From Bacteroidales bacterium (GTDB lineage: Bacteria > Bacteroidota > Bacteroidia > Bacteroidales > UBA4181): 9,480 bases of DNA. The stretch covers positions 1-9,480 of the forward strand of contig JAITTD010000215.1 of the NCBI GenBank assembly GCA_031287245.1, in the 5' to 3' direction. Both the position numbers and the translations under genes were made by a program. Shown here in pieces: positions 1 to 5,610 of this stretch. Positions within the stretch are counted from its first letter, which is position 1. Each line of letters opens with the position of its first letter. The notes beneath the pieces are model-generated. The model did not search any database. It was not told the origin of the DNA and worked only from the letters and a program-made list of their open reading frames with translations.

Positions 1-1083
1 TTATTTATTCATCACCGTTTTTTGGTGCTGGATAGATTCTTCGTGGATGGCGGAATAGATTTTCTGCACGAAATCTGCGCTCAATCCTTTCGCCAAACCA
101 ATATTGATGCGCTGCTTCAGCAATACATCCCAGCGCGACGACTGCAAAATGGTGACATTGTTCTCCTTTTTGAAAGTTCCTATTTTCTCAGCCACTATCA
201 TGCGCTGTTCCAGCACTTTCAGCACCTCGTCATCCAGTTTGTCAATCTGCACACGCAGTTCTTCCAGCGTCACCGATTGTTTGTTGTCCACGCTTTGCGA
301 GCGAAGAATCAGGTTTTTGAGGATGTAGTCCAGATGTTCGGGCTGTATTTGTTGGGATGCGTCACTCCATGCGTGGTCGGGATCGCAGTGCGACTCAATA
401 ATCAAACCGTCGAAATCAAGGTCCATAGCGTGTTGGCACAAATCCATGATTAGATCTCGTTTTCCTGCTATATGACTGGGATCAACTATGATTTGCAGGT
501 TGGGAATGCGGCGGCGCAGTTCGATGGGAATCGTCCACTGGGGATTGTTGCGGTACTGTCCCTTGGCGTAGTCCGAAAAGCCGCGATGGATGGCTGCCAG
601 ATGGGTAATTCCTGCCGCGTTGATGCGCTCCAAGGCGCCAATCCACAGTTCTACATCGGGATTCACCGGATTTTTCACCAATACGGGAATATTGACGCCT
701 TTCAGGCTGTCGGCTATTTCCTGCACGGCAAAAGGGTTTGCTGAAGTACGCGCTCCAATCCACAAAATGTCCACATTGTTTTTGAGGGCTTCATACACGT
801 GTTTCACGTTGGCAACCTCCACAGCGGTCAACATTCCGGTTTCGTCTTTCACTCGTTTCAGCCACGCAAGCCCTTCCGAGCCAACGCCTTCAAAGGCATT
901 CGGACGAGTGCGCGGTTTCCATATTCCCGCGCGGAAAATCTTTATTCCAATCTTTGCCAAATCGCGGGCGGTAGTCATTACCTGTTCCTCCGTTTCGGCG
1001 CTGCACGGTCCCGACATAATAAGGGGTTTCTTACAATCTATCCCCTCTATCAGGGTGTCTGCAATATTCAAATTAACTATCAT
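1..1083 (-). CDS. Bifunctional 3-deoxy-7-phosphoheptulonate (DAHP) synthase / chorismate mutase
   Basis: Cytoplasmic enzyme joining two steps of aromatic amino acid synthesis: condensation of phosphoenolpyruvate and erythrose 4-phosphate to DAHP, and rearrangement of chorismate to prephenate. The 360-residue protein is complete, with its stop codon on the first bases of the window. Residues about 15-260 are a type I (beta subfamily) DAHP synthase with GPCS (25-28), KPRTRP (56-61), LWIGAR (107-112), DPSH (201-204) and the metal-site stretch ESHCDPDHAWSD (230-241). Residues about 271-354 are an AroQ-type chorismate mutase helical domain (R277, R294, K300/K305, SRWD at 316-319). It lies 40 bases downstream of prephenate dehydratase on the same strand, with no promoter box seen between, so it is probably co-transcribed under the same attenuator. 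In this fusion family the mutase domain often also mediates feedback control; that is family knowledge and not visible here. A tyrA-like gene may follow beyond the left edge. Confidence 0.95.
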   Translation of the reverse strand: MIVNLNIADTLIEGIDCKKPLIMSGPCSAETEEQVMTTARDLAKIGIKIFRAGIWKPRTRPNAFEGVGSEGLAWLKRVKDETGMLTAVEVANVKHVYEALKNNVDILWIGARTSANPFAVQEIADSLKGVNIPVLVKNPVNPDVELWIGALERINAAGITHLAAIHRGFSDYAKGQYRNNPQWTIPIELRRRIPNLQIIVDPSHIAGKRDLIMDLCQHAMDLDFDGLIIESHCDPDHAWSDASQQIQPEHLDYILKNLILRSQSVDNKQSVTLEELRVQIDKLDDEVLKVLEQRMIVAEKIGTFKKENNVTILQSSRWDVLLKQRINIGLAKGLSADFVQKIYSAIHEESIQHQKTVMNK

Positions 1084-1123
1084 AAATTTATTTTTGATTT
1101 AATTGTTTACTATATATTCACTG

Positions 1124-1978
1124 TCAATTTTCCGTCACCACTTCTCCTTTCCGGTATTCGCCCATGATGCGCAAGTCGCTGATGAAAGGCGCTACGGACA
1201 CCAGCGATTGCCGGTAGCGGGCTACATCGCTAAATTCAAGGTCAACATAAAACAGATATTCCCACTCCTTCCCGATGATGGGCAGCGACTGTATTTTGCT
1301 GAGGTTGATGTTGAAATACGAAAAGATGGACAGCGCCTTGGACAGCCCTCCGATTTCGTGTGCCAGCGAAAAGGATATGGACGCCTTGTTGGGCGTTGGA
1401 CGGTCGGCAGGGATGTATTCTCTGTCCGTAAGAATCAGGAAACGGGTATAATTTTTTTTATTGGTTTCGATGTTTGCCGAGAGTATTTCCAGATTGTACT
1501 TTTCGGCGGCAAAGCGGCTTCCGATGGCGCCCACCCCTTTCAGCCCGTTGAGGCTTACTTCGCGCATGCACGAGGCGGTGTCGCGTCCGTCAATGAGCCG
1601 GATGTGCGGATACTTGTCGAAAAAGGGCTTCGATTGCAGAATTGCCATGGGATGGGAATGTACCTCGTGCAAATCCTCAATCCTTTGTCCCGAAAGGGCG
1701 ACAAGATTCTGGCTCACCCGAAGATAGATTTCTCCGGTGATTTGCAAGTTCGACTGGTTGATAAGGCTGTAGTTGGGAAGAATGCTGCCCGCTACGGAAT
1801 TTTCGATGGCGGAAATAGCGTGCCCGGCGGCACCCTGCCTCATCAGTCCAAACAAATCGTCAAACGACTCGCTGGTAACGATTTCCGCATCCATATCCTT
1901 GAAATAATGGAATGCCGCAATTTCGTGGAAGGTGCCATATCCTCCCATGATTGCTACTTTGATATTTTTTTGCTCCAT
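1124..1978 (-). CDS. pheA: Prephenate dehydratase with C-terminal ACT domain
   Basis: Converts prephenate to phenylpyruvate, the committed step to phenylalanine, in the cytoplasm. The 284-residue product has the periplasmic-binding-like catalytic fold in residues about 4-185, with ENSVAG (59-64), the SHPMA stretch (108-112), GRDTASC (131-137) and the catalytic TRF motif (178-180). An ACT domain follows (about 198-275). The Phe-binding ESRP motif of Escherichia coli-type enzymes is replaced by QSLP (230-233), followed by a normal GKEWEYLFYVD stretch. I chose the ATG at 1978. An in-frame TTG at 1993 would add five residues, but it lies on the edge of the terminator U-run and gives a less typical N terminus. 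AGG directly precedes the ATG, which is too close to be a standard ribosome binding site. It is the first enzyme gene after the Phe/Tyr-rich leader peptide and attenuator, and DAHP synthase-chorismate mutase follows. Confidence 0.95.
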   Translation of the reverse strand: MEQKNIKVAIMGGYGTFHEIAAFHYFKDMDAEIVTSESFDDLFGLMRQGAAGHAISAIENSVAGSILPNYSLINQSNLQITGEIYLRVSQNLVALSGQRIEDLHEVHSHPMAILQSKPFFDKYPHIRLIDGRDTASCMREVSLNGLKGVGAIGSRFAAEKYNLEILSANIETNKKNYTRFLILTDREYIPADRPTPNKASISFSLAHEIGGLSKALSIFSYFNINLSKIQSLPIIGKEWEYLFYVDLEFSDVARYRQSLVSVAPFISDLRIMGEYRKGEVVTEN

Positions 1979-1991
1979 CCTACTGTATAAC

Positions 1992-2021
1992 AAAAAAAAT
2001 CCCGAAAAAGATTTTTCGGGA
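1992..2021 (-). terminator. Intrinsic terminator in the pheA 5' leader (attenuator)
   Basis: On the minus strand a perfect 10-bp inverted repeat (arms 2021-2012 and 2009-2000; core CCCGAAA...TTTCGGG) is followed at once by eight T residues (1999-1992). This is a textbook Rho-independent terminator. It ends only 13 bases before the pheA ATG and lies downstream of both a consensus promoter and the aromatic-rich leader ORF, so it sits inside the pheA transcript. A terminator serving the upstream sulfatase gene alone would not need the promoter between. The 5' arm is also complementary to the end of the leader ORF, which allows an alternative antiterminator fold. Confidence 0.92.
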
Positions 2022-2064
2022 CTTATATTATTGACTGTTTTGCGACATCCAACTCATTCCCGAA
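2015..2064 (-). promoter_or_regulatory. Antiterminator pairing that competes with the pheA terminator
   Basis: In the minus-strand RNA, UUCGGGA (2064-2058) is perfectly complementary to UCCCGAA (2021-2015), the base of the terminator's 5' arm. The 7-bp pairing spans a 36-nt loop and excludes the terminator. The upstream arm lies in codons 29-31 of the leader peptide, just before its stop codon. A ribosome reaching the stop would cover this arm and let the terminator form. A ribosome stalled in the Phe/Tyr run (last such codon at 2077-2075) would leave it free. The complementarity is seen directly; the switching is inferred from the classical attenuation mechanism. Confidence 0.8.
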
Positions 2065-2149
2065 TCATGTTACGGTAAAAATAAAAGTAAAAATACCCCC
2101 AAAAACCGGCGGTGACAGGAAAAGAATATGTATCGTACTGCTCGCTCAT
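2054..2149 (-). CDS. Phe/Tyr-rich leader peptide of the pheA operon
   Basis: A 31-codon ORF (ATG at 2149-2147, TGA at 2056-2054) starting about 15 bases after the predicted transcription start. Twelve of 31 residues are aromatic: Tyr at 5, 8, 19, 21, 23 and 25, Phe at 10, 16, 20, 22 and 24, and Trp at 17. Residues 16-25 read FWGYFYFYFY. All five Phe codons are TTT; Tyr uses three TAT and three TAC. The peptide probably has no function of its own. Its translation would report charged tRNA-Phe and tRNA-Tyr levels to the attenuator, as PheL does in enterobacteria. Support comes from the position between a consensus promoter and an intrinsic terminator, the overlap of its last codons with the antiterminator arm, and the match between the residues enriched and the enzymes encoded downstream. 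No Shine-Dalgarno sequence is visible, which is normal in this phylum. Confidence 0.88.
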   Translation of the reverse strand: MSEQYDTYSFPVTAGFWGYFYFYFYRNMIRE

Positions 2150-2169
2150 TTTATGAAAACTTCAACGCG

Positions 2170-2200
2170 CAAAAGTATATATATTTTTTGAATTACCAAA
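2170..2200 (-). promoter_or_regulatory. Bacteroidota-type promoter of the pheA operon
   Basis: On the minus strand TTTG (2200-2197) is followed after 19 bases by TACTTTTG (2177-2170), matching the Bacteroidota -33 TTTG and -7 TAnnTTTG boxes at the usual spacing. Transcription should start near 2163-2165. That gives about 15 bases before the leader peptide ATG and an untranslated leader of about 185 bases before pheA. Confidence 0.85.
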
Positions 2201-2204
2201 AATG

Positions 2205-2252
2205 AATTACGAATTATTACGAATTAAAAATTAAAAATTACGAATTACGAAT
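2205..2252. repeat. AT-rich 7-bp tandem repeats (AATTACG / AATTAAA)
   Basis: Heptamers AATTACG (2205-2211), AATTAAA (2222-2228 and 2229-2235) and AATTACG (2236-2242 and 2243-2249) run in tandem. They are broken once by a 10-bp variant (AATTATTACG, 2212-2221) and end with a partial AAT. They sit just upstream of the pheA -33 box. Whether they act as an UP-like element or are a neutral intergenic repeat cannot be told from the sequence. Confidence 0.8.
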
Positions 2253-2270
2253 CCGCCGTATGGTACAACT

Positions 2271-2350
2271 TATAACAATGTATAACAACCTATAACAATG
2301 TATAACAACTTATAACAACCTATAACAACCTATAACAACTTATAACAACC
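2271..2350. repeat. Eight-copy 10-bp tandem repeat (TATAACAANN)
   Basis: Eight back-to-back decamers with an invariant TATAACAA and a variable final dinucleotide (TG, CC, TG, CT, CC, CC, CT, CC). A degenerate ninth unit (2261-2270) precedes them. The array's last base is the first base of the sulfatase stop codon (2350-2352). The period is exact with no insertion or deletion. It looks like a variable-number tandem repeat. No coding role is visible and no hairpin terminator for the sulfatase gene is seen here. Confidence 0.93.
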
Positions 2351-4296
2351 TATTCCCCCACTGTTAGCCTGTTTTCAATCATTCGTTCAATGTACTGCTG
2401 TATGCGCGATTTCACCTTTTTTTCCACGTCTGCCGGCACTTGCATCTCGTTGATCAGGTTGTTTTGCAGGGGTATGTCGTTCACAAAATCATAAATGGCA
2501 GTGAATTTTTCTTCATCAAACTGATACATATATTTTCCCTCAAAATACTGAAACACAGGCGTGGGGTACATCATGGCGTGACATACCGTAGCGCTGTCAA
2601 GCAAATTGTGCCCAAACGCCACATAAGGGCGGTCGTAGTTCAGATAACTCAACACGGTAGGCATAATGTCAATCTGCTGCGCAATTGCCGGAATACGTCC
2701 CTGCAATTCTCCGCCCGGGTGAAAGAACACGATGGGCACCTTGCTGCGTCCGGCAGCGTTTTGGTATTCGGGACGGGTTAATTCGTTGGTGTGGTCGGCG
2801 GTAATCACAAACAAGGTGTTGGAAAACCACGACATTCGAGATGCTGTTTCAAAAAAACGTCTCAATGCGAAATCGGAATACCGGATGCACTTGTGCAGGG
2901 GCAATGACGACTCGTCCTTGAAACGGTCGGCGTATTTCTTGGGAACGCGAAAGGGATGATGCGAACTGGCGGAAAACAGCGCAGTGCAGAACGGTTGCCG
3001 AAATTCGTTCATCGTTTCGGCAAAAAACTGGAAAAATTCCTCGTCCCAGATAGCCCAGGTTCCGTCGTAGTCGTCGTTGTTTCCGTATTCCGTCAGCCCG
3101 AAATAATCCTGATAGCCCGACACGTTGGCAAACGACTGAAAACCCATCGATCCGTTGGGCGCACCGTGAAAAAAGGCGGTATAGTAACCTTTTCTGTCCA
3201 ATTCGCCCGCTATGCCAGACACTTTGTTGGTGGAATAGGGTGTGAGAATATACGGTTCGTAGAAAGCCGGAATGCTTGACAGCACAGACGGCATCGCATC
3301 AATTGACCTAAACCCGTTGGCAAAGGTATATTCAAACGTTAGCCCTTGTCGGATGAGCGAATCCAAAAACGGCGTGTAGCCCTTGTAATCGCCGCCGTCC
3401 AAATCCCTGTTCAGTTCGCCGATATATTCCTTCGAAAAACTTTCCAAAATGAATATCACCACGTTCATATTTTTGAACTCACCGGAGGGCTGGGGTTGAA
3501 TGACCGGAGTAAATGCCTCGTCCAAAGCGTCGCGTGTGGGGAAATAATGCGGATTGACAAAAGTTTTTAGCCCGATGGTGCGGTAAACGCAAAAAGGAGT
3601 GTTGAGCACGATATACGCCTCGTTTGCCTGCTTCACATACTTGTTGGCATTGCTCAGGGTAATAGGACGCACAAAACTGCCCACGCCACCTCTCACGCCC
3701 GTCACAAAACAGAACACAAAGACAAGCAGAACGACGGTGTGGCGCAGCAGATACCACCCGATATTACCCGTGTGGCGGATACACCGCGGCTGGTAATATA
3801 GTTTCACCAGTAAAAACAGCATAGCCACTGCAAAAAGCGTTACATACCAATACTGAAAGATGCTGACGCCGATAATCTGCCCGATGTTGCCATCGTTGGA
3901 AAATTCGTCAATCACCGCCATTGTGGTGCGTCGCAGCGTGAACCGGTAATATACCATATCCATGCAGTTAGCAACTATCACCACCGAATTGGACACGATA
4001 AACAGCCATTTGGCAACGGTTTGAAAGCCATTGTTAACCCGAAACGGCAGAGGAGTCAGCATCGTCAGGCAATAGAGGGTGTTGGTGTAGAGCACCGCCG
4101 TGAGGTCAAACTGGATGCCACCCGTGCAAAGCGTGGTAAAATGTGCAACTGTCATCCCGTTGAAGTATGTGGTGTTGAACAGATAAAACGCGATGCGACA
4201 AAGCATGAAAAGCACCATCATCAGCAACAAATTGTACAGCGTGGTGAGCAGGAAACTGTTTTTTAAGCGTTGGAAAAAAATCCCCATATCAGACAT
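2350..4296 (-). CDS. LTA-synthase-like membrane sulfatase/phosphotransferase family protein
   Basis: A 648-residue inner-membrane protein with about five hydrophobic helices (roughly 15-40, 55-80, 95-115, 142-166, 184-202) and a large extracytoplasmic sulfatase/alkaline-phosphatase-fold domain. This is the layout of lipoteichoic acid synthase. Candidate active-site parts are E285 (VVIFILESFS), S331 in FRSIDAMPS as the likely nucleophile where LtaS uses Thr, H377, the ASSHHPF histidines (446/447) and D501-H502 (ITADHTNE). Gram-negative bacteria lack LTA, so the likely role is transfer of a phospho-head group to a lipid or glycan; the substrate is unknown. The frame is open to 4398, but a -7 box at 4319-4312 places transcription start near 4306. 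I therefore chose ATG 4296; ATG 4287 is nearly as good. The residues encoded further upstream come from AAGATTTAC repeats. It is monocistronic as far as seen, and divergent from the SPOR gene. Confidence 0.87.
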   Translation of the reverse strand: MSDMGIFFQRLKNSFLLTTLYNLLLMMVLFMLCRIAFYLFNTTYFNGMTVAHFTTLCTGGIQFDLTAVLYTNTLYCLTMLTPLPFRVNNGFQTVAKWLFIVSNSVVIVANCMDMVYYRFTLRRTTMAVIDEFSNDGNIGQIIGVSIFQYWYVTLFAVAMLFLLVKLYYQPRCIRHTGNIGWYLLRHTVVLLVFVFCFVTGVRGGVGSFVRPITLSNANKYVKQANEAYIVLNTPFCVYRTIGLKTFVNPHYFPTRDALDEAFTPVIQPQPSGEFKNMNVVIFILESFSKEYIGELNRDLDGGDYKGYTPFLDSLIRQGLTFEYTFANGFRSIDAMPSVLSSIPAFYEPYILTPYSTNKVSGIAGELDRKGYYTAFFHGAPNGSMGFQSFANVSGYQDYFGLTEYGNNDDYDGTWAIWDEEFFQFFAETMNEFRQPFCTALFSASSHHPFRVPKKYADRFKDESSLPLHKCIRYSDFALRRFFETASRMSWFSNTLFVITADHTNELTRPEYQNAAGRSKVPIVFFHPGGELQGRIPAIAQQIDIMPTVLSYLNYDRPYVAFGHNLLDSATVCHAMMYPTPVFQYFEGKYMYQFDEEKFTAIYDFVNDIPLQNNLINEMQVPADVEKKVKSRIQQYIERMIENRLTVGE

Positions 4297-4311
4297 AGAT
4301 AAAATACTGCG

Positions 4312-4342
4312 CAAAAGTACAGGATTTTTTTCAATTGACAGT
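4312..4342 (-). promoter_or_regulatory. Promoter of the LTA-synthase-like gene
   Basis: The minus strand has a perfect -7 box TACTTTTG (4319-4312), identical to those of the pheA operon and the SPOR gene. The -33 position, 19 bases upstream, is the weak match ACTG (4342-4339). Transcription would start near 4306, about 10 bases before ATG 4296 and about 19 before ATG 4287. This supports a start downstream of the longest open frame. Confidence 0.6.
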
Positions 4343-4371
4343 TGATAATTGTCTTGAACCATGATTTTCAT

Positions 4372-4394
4372 AAGATTTACAAGATTTACAAGAT
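4372..4394. repeat. Short 9-bp direct repeat (AAGATTTAC)
   Basis: AAGATTTAC occurs at 4372-4380 and 4381-4389, followed by a partial third copy AAGAT (4390-4394). It lies upstream of the sulfatase promoter and produces the VNLVNL run in the unlikely N-terminal extension of that frame. Confidence 0.7.
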
Positions 4395-4408
4395 GCATTG
4401 TTTACGTA

Positions 4409-4493
4409 ACTATCGAATCACAATGTATCCACTATCGAATCACCACGTATCACAATAGAATCAAAATGTATCACTACCGAATCACAATTGAAA
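4409..4493. repeat. Degenerate four-copy 21/22-bp tandem repeat between divergent promoters
   Basis: Four units begin at 4409 (22 bp), 4431, 4452 and 4473 (21 bp each). They share the pattern ACTATCGAATCACAATGTATC with a few substitutions each: a GAATCA core in every copy, and GTATC in the first three. The array lies in the non-coding region between the sulfatase gene and the SPOR gene and ends 14 bases before the SPOR -33 box. It has no inverted symmetry that I can see. Confidence 0.82.
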
Positions 4494-4506
4494 TAGCCTG
4501 AAAAAA

Positions 4507-4538
4507 TTTGGCTACAATAGCATGTTTTCATACTTTTG
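4507..4538 (+). promoter_or_regulatory. Bacteroidota-type promoter of the SPOR-domain gene
   Basis: TTTG (4507-4510) is followed after 20 bases by TACTTTTG (4531-4538), a full match to the phylum's -33/-7 consensus. Transcription should start near 4544-4546, about 20 bases before the ATG at 4564. This rules out the in-frame ATG at 4522, which lies inside the promoter. Confidence 0.85.
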
Positions 4539-4563
4539 CAACGACAGAAATGGTCCATTGAAA

Positions 4564-5322
4564 ATGCGTTATATCGTTAAAGTGCTTGTTGCAGTATGGT
4601 TTCCTGCGGTTTGTTTCGCGCAATCCGCCAAGTTGCCGTTGTATTTTGACAATTCCGACTATCAATATGCGGTAAAACGGGCTATGACGCTGCTCATGCA
4701 ATCGGATTCGCTGCAACGGATGGTCGAAATTTATACGGACAGTTTGCCGACAGCGCCCAACGACAACAAACAACTGCTGAAAATGATGATTCGCGACGAC
4801 CATACCCTGTCCGTCACGTTGCGCAAGGAAGCCGACGAGTGGTTTGTTCGCGCCAACAAGTTTATTGCGGAACATCAGAAAACCGTGAGTTACAAACCGG
4901 TGGAAACCGTTGCCGAAGAGGATATTCACCCCGAAAATTTGCCTGAAAAGGCTCCGACAACGACAGCCAAGCCGCCGTCAGAGTTCAAAATATTGGCTGC
5001 AAGTCCGTATTCGGCAAAAAATCCTGTTCCGACAGACCAGCCTTTGCCCGATGGTGTGGTGTATAAAATTCAATTGGGGGCGTTCAGCAAACCTGTTGCG
5101 GCAAATACATTCAAGGGATTAAGTCCGGTATCGGGCGAGAAATTGCCTTCGGGCGTGGTGAAATATTATGTTGGGCTATTCCGCACCAACGCCGAAGCGG
5201 AAAAAGCGTTGCGCGAAGTGAAACAGTACGGTTACAAGGATTCCTTTGTGGTGGCATTTTACAACAAAAAAAGCATTATTCTGACTCGTGCCGTGCAGTT
5301 GGAAAAAATTGTCAATCAATAA
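4564..5322 (+). CDS. Secreted SPOR-domain protein
   Basis: A 252-residue exported protein. Residues 1-19 are a Sec signal peptide (MRYIVK, then a hydrophobic core) with likely cleavage after CFA19. The VC pair is not a good lipobox. Residues about 24-105 are mostly helical and charged, with no domain I recognise. A Pro/Thr/Ala-rich linker (about 106-160) leads to a C-terminal SPOR-like domain (about 163-237, from DGVVYKIQLGAF through KYYVGLF, ALREVKQYGYKD and FVVAFYNKK). SPOR domains bind glycan-stripped septal peptidoglycan, so a periplasmic or cell-wall role is likely; the exact function is unknown. The start at ATG 4564 is set by the promoter box at 4531-4538. Its stop is 7 bases before the next gene, so the two are probably co-transcribed. 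Confidence 0.87.
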   Translation: MRYIVKVLVAVWFPAVCFAQSAKLPLYFDNSDYQYAVKRAMTLLMQSDSLQRMVEIYTDSLPTAPNDNKQLLKMMIRDDHTLSVTLRKEADEWFVRANKFIAEHQKTVSYKPVETVAEEDIHPENLPEKAPTTTAKPPSEFKILAASPYSAKNPVPTDQPLPDGVVYKIQLGAFSKPVAANTFKGLSPVSGEKLPSGVVKYYVGLFRTNAEAEKALREVKQYGYKDSFVVAFYNKKSIILTRAVQLEKIVNQ

Positions 5323-5329
5323 AAATCGG

Positions 5330-5548
5330 ATGGCTTTACTTTTTTTAATCGTTGTGGTGGTAGTGGCGCTTTCCTTTCTCGGCTTGGGAATAGGCGTATG
5401 GGTGAAAGGAAAATTCCCTGACACCCACGTAGGGCACAATGAAAACATGAAGAAATTGGGTATCACCTGCGCACAGGACGATTCGTCATTATGCCGAGGG
5501 CAAAAATCCGACCTGTGCGAAGGATGCATTTTTTTAAAAGAAAAATAA
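5330..5548 (+). CDS. Small membrane protein with a four-cysteine C-terminal tail
   Basis: A 72-residue protein with one N-terminal transmembrane helix (residues about 2-25, very rich in Val/Leu) and a short polar tail. The tail holds four cysteines at 47, 55, 63 and 66 (spacing C-x7-C-x7-C-x2-C). This could bind a metal or Fe-S cluster, or form disulfides if exported; the sequence does not decide. The stretch KFPDTHVGHNENMKKLGITC resembles a small uncharacterised family I associate with Bacteroidota, without a known function. I chose the ATG at 5330. An upstream in-frame ATG at 5288 would overlap the SPOR gene and add a non-membrane extension. It follows the SPOR stop by 7 bases, suggesting an operon. 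Confidence 0.75.
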   Translation: MALLFLIVVVVVALSFLGLGIGVWVKGKFPDTHVGHNENMKKLGITCAQDDSSLCRGQKSDLCEGCIFLKEK

Positions 5549-5554
5549 ATAATG

Positions 5555-5585
5555 CTTGCGTGTATAAAAATTTTCTTTAAATTTG
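5555..5585 (+). promoter_or_regulatory. Promoter of the DUF2752 / CCC-motif gene pair
   Basis: CTTG (5555-5558; TTG core) is followed after 19 bases by TAAATTTG (5578-5585), fitting the -33/-7 consensus TTG and TAnnTTTG. Transcription would start near 5591-5593, about 19 bases before the ATG at 5611. Confidence 0.7.
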
Positions 5586-5610
5586 CACCGTTTATTGAAC
5601 AGGATAAATC

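Noticed and set aside
1103..1990. A 295-codon open frame on the plus strand opposite pheA
   Set aside because: It lies wholly antisense to a clearly recognised prephenate dehydratase, has no recognisable domain and no promoter box; it is a codon-bias shadow.
1979..1993. TTG start adding five residues to prephenate dehydratase
   Set aside because: The TTG overlaps the edge of the terminator U-run and the ATG at 1978 gives the usual N terminus of the family.
2000..2021. Hairpin as a simple terminator of the upstream sulfatase gene
   Set aside because: A consensus promoter and the leader ORF lie between the sulfatase stop and the hairpin, so its main role is in the pheA leader, though read-through from the sulfatase gene could also end there.
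2271..2350. CRISPR array
   Set aside because: Units are contiguous 10-mers without unique spacers.
4297..4398. 34-residue N-terminal extension of the LTA-synthase-like protein
   Set aside because: It crosses a perfect -7 box and is made in part of short repeats; the membrane helix pattern starts after ATG 4296/4287.
4409..4493. CRISPR array or IS end
   Set aside because: The 21-bp units are contiguous and degenerate, with no spacers, no terminal inverted repeat and no transposase nearby.
4522..4563. 14-residue N-terminal extension of the SPOR protein
   Set aside because: It lies inside the promoter (-7 box 4531-4538) and would put a polar segment before the signal peptide.
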